A DNA stretch of 64,000 nucleotides from Prevotellaceae bacterium (GTDB taxonomy: Bacteria; Bacteroidota; Bacteroidia; Bacteroidales; Muribaculaceae): positions 62,001 to 126,000 of the forward strand of contig JAETNS010000009.1 of assembly GCA_021772015.1 (NCBI GenBank). Reading direction: 5' to 3'. This document shows positions 9,018 through 18,890 of this stretch, in pieces. The notes below the pieces were generated by a model. That model worked only from the letters and a program-made list of their open reading frames with translations. It searched no databases and was not told where the DNA came from. Made by a program: the position numbers and the translations under genes. The stretch's first letter is position 1, and every line of letters begins with the position of its first letter.

Positions 9018-10709
9018 TCAGGAGTGTGGAAATTCGTTGCGCCTTTTGTCTGCGGCGGCAAGAGCCACACGGAATGCCTCGACATAGTAGGTTATGAAAT
9101 AATCCCATTCCGCCTTATCGGCAGTATCTCGGGCTGCGGCGGAGTCTGCCGCCGTTTCCTCTGAAGAAGCCTTAGACATTGACATCATGGCATCTGCAAG
9201 CTCCTTGACTACCTCATCGTAATTGGAATCATTACGCGGAATGACAACGACTCCGCTCTTATCGAAACCATTCTGGCCGGAAGAGAGTACCCACTGTCCG
9301 AATCCGGAAAGTGATGTGGTCACTGTAGGCACACCAAAGGCGACGCTTTCCAAGGGAGTATACCCCCAAGGCTCATAATACGACGGAAATGCCGTCAGGT
9401 CCAATCCTGCCAGGATATCATAATATGTCATGTTGAATATCCCGTCGTTTCCTGTAAGATAACAGGGGACATATACTACCTGCACCTTGGAATCGGATGG
9501 CTGGGACTGGAACCCGAGTTGCTTTACGCGATTGAATATAGCGTCATCTCCCGGATTGTTCAATTCGTGCGTTATGACCGGCTCTGTAAGCTGGACCTTG
9601 GGCTGATTACCTGCTCCGATGGCATCCAGAGACTCTCTCAAGTCGACACGCGGCGCTTTAGGCCACGCAGGAACCAATATATAAAGGAGCAGATTGCGGC
9701 TTGGCTCCATTTGACGGAGTTTGTCGGCGGCATCAAGGAAGATATCAATTCCTTTATTACGGAATTCACAACGTCCTGAAGTCGCGATAATGAAAGTGTC
9801 CTCCGGCAAAGAATGTCCGGAAAGGCTTGACCCGACATTCAACATTGCCTGGCGGGCTGCCTGGCGGGCACGCTTCTGGCGTATTTTCGTTGGAGCCCAG
9901 TCAGCGGGAAAGCCATTGGGCGTCACGATATCCGGACGACGTTCGAGCAATTGCTCACATTCCGCAGCCGTCACATCACTGACTGTGGTAAAACAGTCTG
10001 CGGCATGAGCGGCGGCCTTTTCAAGGGAATGTTTGGACTCCATGTTCAACTCCCGAGCCATCTGGTCACCGTTGTATCCGGGAAGATAGTCATACAGAGG
10101 TTTGCCGTTACCACATATGCTACGCCCTATCGAGGTGGCATGGGTTGTGAAAATTGTTCCCACAAAAGGCACTTTCCACTTTGTATAGAGAAGCCCCATA
10201 CCGGTAGTCCACTCGTCAAAATGGGCAAGAACATTCTTATGGCGCATACGCTTGTATGAACAAATGCTCTCTATGACCGCACCTGCGGCGAGGGCGAAAG
10301 CACACCCCTCGTCATAATCGCCATAAGCATGGAGAGAATCTACGCCGAAGCGTTCCCACATCTCACCATAATAATAATCCTTCAGTTTGTACATTCCCTG
10401 GAATTTCACCAATATGACGATGGGCTTGCCGGGAATGTTCCATCGGCCGATCCTGACCGAGACTCCTTCGGGGAGCAACGCCTTGTCGCGCCAAGGCTTA
10501 AGAATAGAAGGCACCTCCGAAAAATACGGGGAGGGATTATCTTCGGTCCAGACATCCGGACCTATGAATATCGTCTTGTCTTTGTATAGACTCTGAAGCG
10601 TCTGGGCTTTTGTAGATAAAACGGTATAAATACCTCCTATTTTATTACAAACCTCCCAGCTCGTCTCGAAAATCATATCAAGATTCACGGGGTCAAACTT
10701 CATAACCAA
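9018..10709 (-). CDS. Glycogen synthase-like glycosyltransferase (GT3 type)
   Basis: 563 residues. The N-terminal DMIFETSWEVCNKIGGIYTV closely matches eukaryotic-type glycogen synthase (GT3), where the lysine and glycines contact the sugar nucleotide. The catalytic-site-like Glu is in FPSYYEPWGYTPLESVAFG near residue ~465. It should extend alpha-1,4 glucan from a nucleotide-glucose donor. It ends EFPHS and is followed by glgP. The start could also be the second Met two codons in. Family assignment is strong; whether UDP- or ADP-glucose is used cannot be read from the sequence. Confidence 0.88.
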   Translation of the reverse strand: MVMKFDPVNLDMIFETSWEVCNKIGGIYTVLSTKAQTLQSLYKDKTIFIGPDVWTEDNPSPYFSEVPSILKPWRDKALLPEGVSVRIGRWNIPGKPIVILVKFQGMYKLKDYYYGEMWERFGVDSLHAYGDYDEGCAFALAAGAVIESICSYKRMRHKNVLAHFDEWTTGMGLLYTKWKVPFVGTIFTTHATSIGRSICGNGKPLYDYLPGYNGDQMARELNMESKHSLEKAAAHAADCFTTVSDVTAAECEQLLERRPDIVTPNGFPADWAPTKIRQKRARQAARQAMLNVGSSLSGHSLPEDTFIIATSGRCEFRNKGIDIFLDAADKLRQMEPSRNLLLYILVPAWPKAPRVDLRESLDAIGAGNQPKVQLTEPVITHELNNPGDDAIFNRVKQLGFQSQPSDSKVQVVYVPCYLTGNDGIFNMTYYDILAGLDLTAFPSYYEPWGYTPLESVAFGVPTVTTSLSGFGQWVLSSGQNGFDKSGVVVIPRNDSNYDEVVKELADAMMSMSKASSEETAADSAAARDTADKAEWDYFITYYVEAFRVALAAADKRRNEFPHS

Positions 10710-10744
10710 AATTCAGTTTGTTTGAAATTGTCCTGTTTAGGGTG

Positions 10745-10776
10745 CAAAGGTACTCATTTTTTTCTCATTAATGCAA
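10745..10776 (-). promoter_or_regulatory. Promoter of the glycogen synthase-glgP pair
   Basis: On the minus strand, TACCTTTG (10752-10745) is the -7 box, with TTG (10776-10774) 21 bp upstream. It lies 35 bp before the synthase start. Confidence 0.6.
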
Positions 10777-10968
10777 CTTTTATCCACGAAAATCCAAATC
10801 GAGTAATAAAATAATGCTAACTGATATTCATGAAATATTCCCTAATATTTGTTTTTTCGGGCTTTTTTTGCTAATTTTGGAGGTGAAATATTAAGTATAT
10901 GTCGGACAAATAAAAATATTTTCATTTTAAATTTCGACATAACACATTATCGCACGCAAGCAACTACG

Positions 10969-11319
10969 ATGAATAAGGAAAGGGCATACTTTCTCGACAT
11001 TTACGTGGCAGGACGACTCTACGGAGACGCTGATCTGGCATGGGACAGCTTAAAGGTAGGACAAGAAGTAACCCTTGTCAGGGAACCTGACAACGACTCT
11101 GACCCCTCCGCCATAGCCTTATATGTGAATGCCAAGGGTTCATCGCTTAAACTTGGGTATGTCCCTCTCAGAAAAAACCAGCCATTGGCTTTATTTATAG
11201 ACATGGGATGGGGTGAGGCGTTTCTGGCCACTATCTCCCGGCTTGACCCCACAGCTCCATATGACCGCCAGATCGGCGTAACACTCCGATTATTACGAAA
11301 TGACAACAGACAAGACTGA
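10969..11319 (+). CDS. Stand-alone HIRAN-domain protein
   Basis: 116 residues from the ATG at 10969. A single HIRAN domain fills the protein: FLDIYVAGRLYGD, then LVREPDNDSDPSAIALYV, LGYVPLRKNQPLA and a final beta strand. In larger proteins HIRAN binds 3' ends of single-stranded DNA, and it occurs in helicases such as HLTF; the role of short bacterial HIRAN proteins is not well defined. Its last 20 bases overlap the start of the di-iron-LuxR regulator gene, so the two are translationally coupled. An upstream in-frame start at 10849 adds 40 low-quality residues and was rejected. Confidence 0.85.
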   Translation: MNKERAYFLDIYVAGRLYGDADLAWDSLKVGQEVTLVREPDNDSDPSAIALYVNAKGSSLKLGYVPLRKNQPLALFIDMGWGEAFLATISRLDPTAPYDRQIGVTLRLLRNDNRQD

Positions 11320-12313
11320 CCGCAAATACTCCCCCTCGCAGACAATGCGCGCTCTAATCTCTGACAACTCTTTGCTGCTTATGGTATTGAGCCGGTTCGG
11401 CATACCCTTGGGATTTGGCGACAAGACTGTGGAAGATATATGTAAGGAGCAAGACATAGATTGCCGGACATTTCTTACGGTAGCCGACTACATATCACAC
11501 CATCCTTATACGCATGATGACATCGAACTGGGTCAGCTGATGGACTATCTCAAAAAAGCACATAACTATTTTCTGGAATTCCAACTGCCGATGATCCGGC
11601 GCAAACTGCTCGAAGCCATAGACATATCAAGCGTTGACTCGATAGGCTTCCTCATACTACGGTTCTACGACGATTACGCGACAGAGGTGCGATCGCATAT
11701 GGAAACCGAAAACGACCATGTCTTTCCATACGTTGATGCCCTGCTTGATGGCACCCTTGACAAAGGCTTCTCCATAAAATCATATGCGAAAGGCCATATT
11801 CACATTGCCCCCAAATTACAGGAATTAAAAGACCTGATAGTCAGATATTATCCTGAAAACAGCTGCGACTTGCTGACATCCGCGTTGTTCGACATCATGA
11901 CATGTGAACAAGATCTGCATTCCCATTGCATGGTGGAGGACGAGCTTTTCATTCCCGCAGTCAGGCAACTTGAAGAAAAATTAGAGAAAGTGGAATCTGC
12001 ATCCCGACAAGACAAAGCAACATCTATGAATGACTGCGACAACACGACTGAAGATGATAATGGCGACAACGTCCAATCGACAGACATCGAGAAACTCAAC
12101 TCTCTGTCTGATCGAGAAAAAGAAATAGTATGCCTGATTGCCAAAGGAATGACAAACAAGGAGATAGCCAGCCAACTATATCTGTCAGTACATACCGTGG
12201 CCACTCATCGCCGAAACATCTGTGGCAAGCTACAAATACATTCTCCAGCCGGCTTGACAATTTTTGCAATTGTAAATGGTCTGCTGCCCATGTCGGAGAT
12301 ACCACGATTATAA
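11300..12313 (+). CDS. RIC/hemerythrin-like di-iron domain fused to LuxR-type HTH regulator
   Basis: 337 residues in three parts. Residues ~18-70 resemble the ScdA/RIC N-terminal region (DNSLLLMVLSRFGIPLGFG). Residues ~80-230 form a hemerythrin-like four-helix bundle with candidate iron ligands H88, H133, E137, H166/H168, H209 and E213 (HSHCMVEDELFIP). After an acidic linker, residues 265-330 are a LuxR/FixJ HTH (LSDREKEIVCLIAKGMTNKEIASQL, VHTVATHRRNI). RIC proteins (YtfE/ScdA) repair Fe-S clusters after nitrosative or oxidative damage. Fused to a DNA-binding domain, this looks like a one-component NO, O2 or redox sensor. The sensing role is inferred. Confidence 0.85.
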   Translation: MTTDKTDRKYSPSQTMRALISDNSLLLMVLSRFGIPLGFGDKTVEDICKEQDIDCRTFLTVADYISHHPYTHDDIELGQLMDYLKKAHNYFLEFQLPMIRRKLLEAIDISSVDSIGFLILRFYDDYATEVRSHMETENDHVFPYVDALLDGTLDKGFSIKSYAKGHIHIAPKLQELKDLIVRYYPENSCDLLTSALFDIMTCEQDLHSHCMVEDELFIPAVRQLEEKLEKVESASRQDKATSMNDCDNTTEDDNGDNVQSTDIEKLNSLSDREKEIVCLIAKGMTNKEIASQLYLSVHTVATHRRNICGKLQIHSPAGLTIFAIVNGLLPMSEIPRL

Positions 12314-12350
12314 CAGTCCCCTTTATCCATCAAACACTAATTCCGCATCC

Positions 12351-13469
12351 ATGAAATTCGCCGAAATACTAGGCCATGAGTCTGTCAAAGAACGCCTTCG
12401 GGCCATGATTGACAATGACCGCCTCCCACATGCAATGGTTCTCGAAGGTCCAGCCGGGACAGGCAAATTCGCCTTGGCACGGGCTGCCGTGCAATATCTG
12501 CACTGTGCAAACCGTCATGGAGGAGATTCGTGCGGGGAATGCCCGTCCTGCATACAACATCAATCATTCAACCATATAGACACCATATATTCTTTTCCTG
12601 TGCTGAAATCAGCCGGAGGAGCGGTAAGCGATGATTTCATGCCATTGTGGAGAAAATTCATGAGTGAAAGTCCTTATATGGATTACGAATTATGGCAGAA
12701 AATGCTTGGCAATCCGAATGGGCAGCCGGTGATATATGTCGATGAATCCCAAGAGATAATACGGAAACTCTCCTATACTGCCCACGGGGCGGAGTGCAAG
12801 GTGGTGATAATGTGGCTTCCTGAAAGGATGAACAACCAATGCGCCAATAAACTGCTCAAGTTAATCGAAGAACCTCTTCCGGGAGTCAAGCTGATATTCG
12901 TGTCAGACAATTCCGGCGAGATATTGCCGACCATCTACTCCCGACTACAACGTATCGAGGTAAGACGCATCGCAGACAATGATGTAGCGCAATATCTCCA
13001 ATCCCGCTACTCGGTGGATCCGGTGGACGCGATGGCCCTGGCACATCTTTCCGGAGGCAATATCCTCCTCGCAGACAAAAACATTGACAGGAATGGAGAA
13101 TCTCATGATTTTCTTGAAATGTTCCAGAAATTAATGCGCCTTGCCTATCAGCGTAAAATCGGGCTCCTGAAAAAATGGAGCAATGACTCTGCCGCTATGG
13201 GCCGCGAGCAGGCAGCCAGATTTTGCGCATATTGTCAACGTCTGACAAGGGAAAATTTCATCGCCAACCTAAGAATAAACCAGCTCAACTATCTTAACCG
13301 GGAGGAAATGGCATTCAGCCGCAATTTCTCACCGTTCATAAACGAACGGAATGTAGAGCAACTCTCCGCTTTATTCAACAAAGCAAAAGAAGACATTATG
13401 GCCAACGGCAATGGCAAGATCATATTTTTCGACGTGGCAGTCAAGGTCATCTTGCTTTTGAAAAAATGA
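12351..13469 (+). CDS. holB: DNA polymerase III clamp-loader subunit (delta')
   Basis: 372 residues from the ATG at 12351. AAA+ domain: Walker A GPAGTGKF at 33-40, four-cysteine zinc module C52, C61, C64, C67 (SCGECPSC), Walker B-like VIYVDESQEI, sensor region NKLLKLIEEPLPG and a C-terminal collar domain. It is part of the complex that loads the sliding clamp. The retained P-loop would also fit a tau/gamma-like subunit, but length and domain order fit the Bacteroidetes delta' protein. The longer frame from 12276 runs into the regulator gene and lacks similarity. The stop overlaps the next start (ATGA). Confidence 0.88.
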   Translation: MKFAEILGHESVKERLRAMIDNDRLPHAMVLEGPAGTGKFALARAAVQYLHCANRHGGDSCGECPSCIQHQSFNHIDTIYSFPVLKSAGGAVSDDFMPLWRKFMSESPYMDYELWQKMLGNPNGQPVIYVDESQEIIRKLSYTAHGAECKVVIMWLPERMNNQCANKLLKLIEEPLPGVKLIFVSDNSGEILPTIYSRLQRIEVRRIADNDVAQYLQSRYSVDPVDAMALAHLSGGNILLADKNIDRNGESHDFLEMFQKLMRLAYQRKIGLLKKWSNDSAAMGREQAARFCAYCQRLTRENFIANLRINQLNYLNREEMAFSRNFSPFINERNVEQLSALFNKAKEDIMANGNGKIIFFDVAVKVILLLKK

Positions 13470-16400
13470 AACCATTTCTATATAGCATCGCTGAGGCATA
13501 CATTCAGAATGAGCCTCATGAGGTAGCCGACTATTGTTTCATTTTCCCTAACAAACGCAGCGGTGTTTTTTTCCACCATGCGTTTGGACGCGCCTCACAT
13601 GAAGCAGGAGAACATGTTCCTCATCCCGCTTCCATGACCATCTCAGACTTTATCGAATATCTGGTCAAAGGCAAACCGGCCGAACGGCTTGAACTTGTCT
13701 TGATACTGTACCAGTCTTACAAAGAGGTCATATATCGCCACGCGGGAGCCAACCATGCCGCGCAAGAGACAGCCGAAATGGTGGACTTCAACAAATTCCA
13801 GAGATGGGCAGACATGATCATCGGAGACTTCAACGATGTAGACATGTATCTCGTTGATGCATCACAACTCTTCCCCAATCTGGAACATTATCGTGAAATC
13901 TCGGCCAATTATCTCGAACCGGAGGTAATCGAGGAGATAAAACGCCACTGGCGGATTGAACGGATCCCGGAATACAATGAATCTTTCTGGAATCACATAC
14001 TCCACACCGGAGGAGATGGGGCCGACGACAAGATTGAAGCCGAAGGAGCCAATGCGGGACAAGCGATCCATTTTTTCAGATTATGGCAAGTCATGAAAGA
14101 GCTATACGACACTTTCCACAGGAAACTGTCGGAAGCCGGTCTGTTTTACCCAGGAATGGCCTACAGGGAAGCTGTCGACATCATAAAAAGCCGCAGACGA
14201 AAAGACTTCAACTACAAACGATATATATTCGTCGGATTCAACATGCTTTCTAAAGCTGAGGAAAAGATCTTTTCGCTGATGAAAGAAATGCGTGGCGATT
14301 CTCTTTTTGACAACAATGTTTTCGCAGACTTCTACTTCGATGACGCGTCACCGGCATTTTCCATGCCCGGCAATACAACATCCGGCTTCCTGAAACATTA
14401 TACAGAACTTTTCCATTCACTATATGACTGCATCCGGCCAATAAGGAATTTCCCTAAAATCGAAATAACGGGAGTGGCATCAAAAGCCGGGCAAGCCAAA
14501 ATCACAGGTGGCATAATTGGCAGCCTCTATCCGAAGGATGGAGGTTGGAAGCCACAACATCTACGCCAGACAGCGGTCATTCTCCCGCAGGAAACAATGG
14601 CCCAGAGCATTGTCTCCTCCATACCGCAATGGATTTCTCCTGTCAACCTGACAATGGGATATAGATTGCGTGACAGCCGCGCGGCTTCTTTGGTCAGAGA
14701 CATCGTCTCAATGCATCTGCGCTCAAGGAAAAGCCGAGGGTCAAATCCTACATTTTTTCATGAGGATGTGCTTAAAGTACTGACACATCCTATGATCCGG
14801 CAGGCGTATCCCGACATCTGCAGCCGCATAGTCTATGACATAAATGTCAACCGCTGGTACAACATCGATTGCACTTACCTGCAGGACAATTATCCTGAAT
14901 TGTCTCCAGTATTCAAATATGTTGAAGATTCCGGCTCCATCGAAGATGTATTATCTTATTTTGAAGGATTATTTGGCTGGATACTTTCTAAATGGGATAA
15001 CGTATTACACCCGGAAGATGAGGTAATTGACGCAGATGGGACATTGATCACCGGATTAGCCGACACAAAAGCAGGTGCCATGGTTGACCGGATGCTCTCG
15101 AGAGCATATCTAAGGGCGATTGAACGCCTGCGATATCTTGCGGCCCGTTATCTTAATGAAAAAGATGTTTTTCTTTCTGACACTACAATGTTTCACCTCC
15201 TTGAAAGACTCGTGGGGGGTGAGACAATAAACTTTGAGGGAAGGCCGCTTGACGGTCTGCAAGTAATGGGTGTGCTCGAAGCTCGCGGACTTGACTTCGA
15301 AAATGTCATACTCCCATCAATGAATGAAAAGATTTTTCCAAAAAAACATTACCAGAAGTCATTCATTCCTCCTCACCTGCGCAGCGCATACGGAATGTCC
15401 ACTCAGGAACATCAGGAAAGCATATACTCGTATTATTTTTACAGGATGATTTCAAGGGCATCAAGAGTATTCTTGCTATACGACACCCGCACTCAGGGTG
15501 TCGGAGGCGGCCAGATGTCACGTTACCTCAATCAACTTATACATCTTTACAGGCCGTCAGAGCTATCAAACCGCATCATAGGTTACAAAGTGGGATCACG
15601 ACGAGAGATGAGGATACAGGTCAAGAAAACCCCTGAAATCGTCAACGAACTAAAGCGATATCTCTCTATGGCGAATCCAAGATATTTGTCTGCAAGCGCC
15701 ATAAACCTATATATAAACTGCCCGTTGTCTTTTTATCTAACACACATAGCGGGATACAAACGGGAAGACGAGTTTCATGACTATATGGATGAAAGCACTT
15801 ATGGCACCATCATTCACGGAGTGCTTGAGGACATATATGGAGCCGAACGTCCGAAATTGCCTGACGGGCTGTTCACACGTCAGGCATTGATGTCTATCAT
15901 GAATAAAGATGTGATGATCGAGCAAGCCATAACCAGGCGCATAAACCGCCATTATCTCTTTCGCGGCGAAAACTGTCTCGATTCACTCAAAGGTGACGCT
16001 GAAATCTTCGGAGAAATCATGAAGAAGTACATACTTCTGGTTTTGAAACGTGAAATCGAGGCCGGAGAATTTAGATATCTGGCCGGGGAATTCGGCTCCC
16101 CGAGACGACTTAGGCTACAGGGAACCGACAACTCCATTGAGATCAATTTCAAATATTCGATAGACCGGGTTGACAGGCTAATACAACCTGACGGATCTTC
16201 AATACTCCGTATTATAGATTACAAGACCGGAGAGGACGAAACTGCCATAGTTGAGGTAAAAGACATGTTCAAAGCCAGAAGCGCATCCGGGAAACGCGCC
16301 AAAGCCATGTTGCAATTATTCCTGTATTGTCAGGCATTGAGTCAGGAAAAGAGCCTTGACGAGCCTGTACAACCATGGATTTATTCAATACGCAAAGTTG

Positions 16401-16633
16401 CGACATCGTCATTCTCCCCTCTGAAAATATCCACGCCGCAAACTTCCGGAGAAAAAACACGGGGGAAAACTGAAATATCAGACTACCGCGACTACGTTTT
16501 GGAATTCAACGACATGATGCTTGATGTGCTGAACGACATGTTCGATCCTGAGATTCCATTCATAGCAGCGGAAAATGACCATGCCTGCACATTCTGCAAA
16601 TTCACAGAAATCTGTCGCCGGAGGCCTGGCTAA
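13466..16633 (+). CDS. AddB-like PD-(D/E)XK nuclease / inactivated helicase
   Basis: 1055 residues. The N-terminus (YCFIFPNKRSGVFF) occupies the place of the AddB helicase motif I but lacks a functional Walker A. The middle has UvrD/AddB-like motifs (LQVMGVLEARGLDFENVILPSMNE). The C-terminus is a RecB-family nuclease, RVDRLIQPDG…ILRIIDYKTGE, bracketed by cysteines that fit an AddB [4Fe-4S] cluster: one in NCPLSFYL and three in CTFCKFTEIC. It likely processes double-strand breaks with an AddA-type helicase, but no addA is in the window. Four-base overlap with holB. Confidence 0.85.
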   Translation: MKPFLYSIAEAYIQNEPHEVADYCFIFPNKRSGVFFHHAFGRASHEAGEHVPHPASMTISDFIEYLVKGKPAERLELVLILYQSYKEVIYRHAGANHAAQETAEMVDFNKFQRWADMIIGDFNDVDMYLVDASQLFPNLEHYREISANYLEPEVIEEIKRHWRIERIPEYNESFWNHILHTGGDGADDKIEAEGANAGQAIHFFRLWQVMKELYDTFHRKLSEAGLFYPGMAYREAVDIIKSRRRKDFNYKRYIFVGFNMLSKAEEKIFSLMKEMRGDSLFDNNVFADFYFDDASPAFSMPGNTTSGFLKHYTELFHSLYDCIRPIRNFPKIEITGVASKAGQAKITGGIIGSLYPKDGGWKPQHLRQTAVILPQETMAQSIVSSIPQWISPVNLTMGYRLRDSRAASLVRDIVSMHLRSRKSRGSNPTFFHEDVLKVLTHPMIRQAYPDICSRIVYDINVNRWYNIDCTYLQDNYPELSPVFKYVEDSGSIEDVLSYFEGLFGWILSKWDNVLHPEDEVIDADGTLITGLADTKAGAMVDRMLSRAYLRAIERLRYLAARYLNEKDVFLSDTTMFHLLERLVGGETINFEGRPLDGLQVMGVLEARGLDFENVILPSMNEKIFPKKHYQKSFIPPHLRSAYGMSTQEHQESIYSYYFYRMISRASRVFLLYDTRTQGVGGGQMSRYLNQLIHLYRPSELSNRIIGYKVGSRREMRIQVKKTPEIVNELKRYLSMANPRYLSASAINLYINCPLSFYLTHIAGYKREDEFHDYMDESTYGTIIHGVLEDIYGAERPKLPDGLFTRQALMSIMNKDVMIEQAITRRINRHYLFRGENCLDSLKGDAEIFGEIMKKYILLVLKREIEAGEFRYLAGEFGSPRRLRLQGTDNSIEINFKYSIDRVDRLIQPDGSSILRIIDYKTGEDETAIVEVKDMFKARSASGKRAKAMLQLFLYCQALSQEKSLDEPVQPWIYSIRKVATSSFSPLKISTPQTSGEKTRGKTEISDYRDYVLEFNDMMLDVLNDMFDPEIPFIAAENDHACTFCKFTEICRRRPG

Positions 16634-16673
16634 GCATATATAAAACTATTGTCAATCCGAACTTCATTTTCAC

Positions 16674-17867
16674 ATGGCCGGACTTTATATTCATATTCCA
16701 TTTTGCAGAAGCAAATGCGCGTATTGCGACTTTTTCTCGCTTTCAATCAGCTCTCTCTTGAAGACGAGACCCGGAATAATTGATGATTATTGCCATGCCG
16801 TGGAAAACGAGTTCATTCTTAGAAAAGCAGAGCTCATAGGTCCCATCGAAACAATATATATCGGCGGTGGTACGCCGACTGTCATACCTGTTAAGTCTCT
16901 GACTCGATTTCTCTCTGGTATAAAAGAAGCTGTCGAGGCTCACAACGCCAATTACAGAAAACAAGAAGGAGCAGATGACTACATAAAGGAATTCACCGTA
17001 GAGGCTAATCCCGAGGATATTTCCCATGGTTTGCTTGGCAGACTGCAAGAGACCGGGGTGAATCGCATCAGCATTGGAATACAATCATTCGACGACTGCC
17101 AACTTAAAGCAGTGCGGCGCCGGCATAACTCCATCGCTTCCATTGAAGCTCTGACGGCTCTACGTGACTCAGGCATAAACTATTCAGCCGATCTGATATA
17201 CGGACTCCCGGGACAATCAACAGGGAGCTGGGAATCGCAATTAAATATTTTGATGGGGTTTGAACCTCCTCATTTCTCGGCCTACCTTCTGTCATTCGAA
17301 CCAGGAACACAACTTAATTTCATGAAAGAAAAAGGGTCGATATCCGAAACTGATGACACGACTGTAAATGCCATGTATAAAATACTGACATCCACTGCCG
17401 GCAAACATGGTTACCACCATTATGAAATATCAAATTTTTCAAAACCGGGACAAGAAGCCAAACATAATTCTTCGTACTGGGACCTGACTCCATATTTAGG
17501 GCTTGGATGCGGAGCGCATAGCTTCGACGGAAATATCAGACGTATTAATCCAAACAATGTAGCCAAATACATCGCTTCACTCACACGTGACTGCCCCGAG
17601 CCTCTCGCAGCTATAGATGCCGAGACACGGATCAATAAGATAAATGATTACATAATCACCTCCTTGCGTACCTCTCGAGGGATCTCGACCTCTTTTATAA
17701 GAGAAAAATGGGGAGAGCCAGCTGCTTCAATCATATTACAGAACTTACAACGACTCTCAGTCAATGGTCAGCTGATTACAACGGAGGGTCATAATTACCG
17801 TATTCCGGAAAACAAATGGCTGACATCCGACTCTGTGCTCCGTGAAATCATCCTTGATGATGAATGA
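16674..17867 (+). CDS. hemW: Radical SAM heme chaperone
   Basis: 397 residues. The radical SAM cluster motif is CRSKCAYC (C11, C15, C18) followed by the aromatic DFF; the SAM-binding loop is GGGTPT. SIGIQSFDD and YEISNFSKPGQEAKHN are characteristic of HemW, with a C-terminal winged region (SFIREKWGE). HemW binds heme and delivers it to respiratory enzymes; it was formerly annotated as oxygen-independent coproporphyrinogen oxidase. It lies 40 bp after the addB-like gene on the same strand. Confidence 0.93.
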   Translation: MAGLYIHIPFCRSKCAYCDFFSLSISSLLKTRPGIIDDYCHAVENEFILRKAELIGPIETIYIGGGTPTVIPVKSLTRFLSGIKEAVEAHNANYRKQEGADDYIKEFTVEANPEDISHGLLGRLQETGVNRISIGIQSFDDCQLKAVRRRHNSIASIEALTALRDSGINYSADLIYGLPGQSTGSWESQLNILMGFEPPHFSAYLLSFEPGTQLNFMKEKGSISETDDTTVNAMYKILTSTAGKHGYHHYEISNFSKPGQEAKHNSSYWDLTPYLGLGCGAHSFDGNIRRINPNNVAKYIASLTRDCPEPLAAIDAETRINKINDYIITSLRTSRGISTSFIREKWGEPAASIILQNLQRLSVNGQLITTEGHNYRIPENKWLTSDSVLREIILDDE

Positions 17868-18411
17868 ATTTTAATCTGTCAAAAAACTGCCATCCAGCAA
17901 TTTAAATGTTAAAAAATCCTCTTAATCCAACTATTTGAGGCTCCGAGAATGTTATAAATATCAGACGACCTACCATCGTTCAAGAATATTGAAATTATTA
18001 ACAGCCGAAATTCAATTCTGTCGGAAGCTACAATTTAACATGGTTATTGAAATTACAAGATGCGGCAAGCACAGGAATTAATACCTTTTGGAATTTAAGA
18101 ACCAAAATTAGTATATACTCATCTGTTGAATTTGTAAACACCTTGGCCTATTTAATTTCCCACTCATAATCGCCAATTTACCTTTGCATCTAATTTCGAT
18201 TTGAGAATAGTTGTAATTCAAGTTTAATACGCTTCTGTTTTCAAATATTAATAGCCTTAATTTGTCCTTCCATTACTCATAATTCGTAGTTGTAAACACG
18301 CGATTTACATTTAGAACGCCCCCACTCTGGCATTTTGGCTGCATTCATATTCGCATCATCAGATTGCGATAACAAATCATCCGTTTACTACACTAAATGA
18401 AGGAGGGTGAC

Positions 18412-18600
18412 ATGTTCTCAAACCAAAATTTTCGCCCCGATTCTATCATTAACATTTGTTTACATGACACACAAGTCATTAAAATTCATACTACTTACAA
18501 AAATATCATAAATACAAACATTAACAACAACGCGTGCTCTGCCATATATACGAATCACACGCGCACATATATCGCACAACATCCTATATTCCAAGCATAA
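18412..18600 (+). CDS. Doubtful small ORF in the AT-rich desert
   Basis: 62 residues starting MFSNQNFRPDSIINICL. The only positive sign is a strong AGGAGGG seven bases upstream of the ATG at 18412, though Bacteroidetes genes rarely depend on such sites. Composition is Asn/Ile/Thr/His-rich, as expected for chance translation of AT-rich DNA. No domain, signal peptide or homologue is recognised. Confidence 0.15.
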   Translation: MFSNQNFRPDSIINICLHDTQVIKIHTTYKNIINTNINNNACSAIYTNHTRTYIAQHPIFQA

Positions 18601-18858
18601 TAAAAATAAACCTTAACTATTGCTTCATAAACTATACAGATTTCTTTGTTTGTATCTGAACACTGTATATAAACGATTCTCAATAAAGAACTCACAGCCA
18701 TTACAACAGTTCACAACCACGAATTAACAATTCCACCAACCGCTATTTGCAAAGACACCGCCGTTATTCTCGTTTTTAAATCCTCTATATCTATTCGAGA
18801 TTACAAATTTTACCTATTCAAAAATTCAAATGCGATTTTTACACTTTCTCTCTGCGAA

Positions 18859-18890
18859 TTTGCATTTTACAATTTTCCTTACTAAATTTG
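18859..18890 (+). promoter_or_regulatory. Promoter of the XRE regulator gene
   Basis: TTTG (18859-18862), 20-bp spacer, TAAATTTG (18883-18890). Full match to the Bacteroidetes consensus. The predicted transcript starts about 55 bases before the ATG at 18950, which rules out the longer in-frame start at 18830. Confidence 0.7.
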
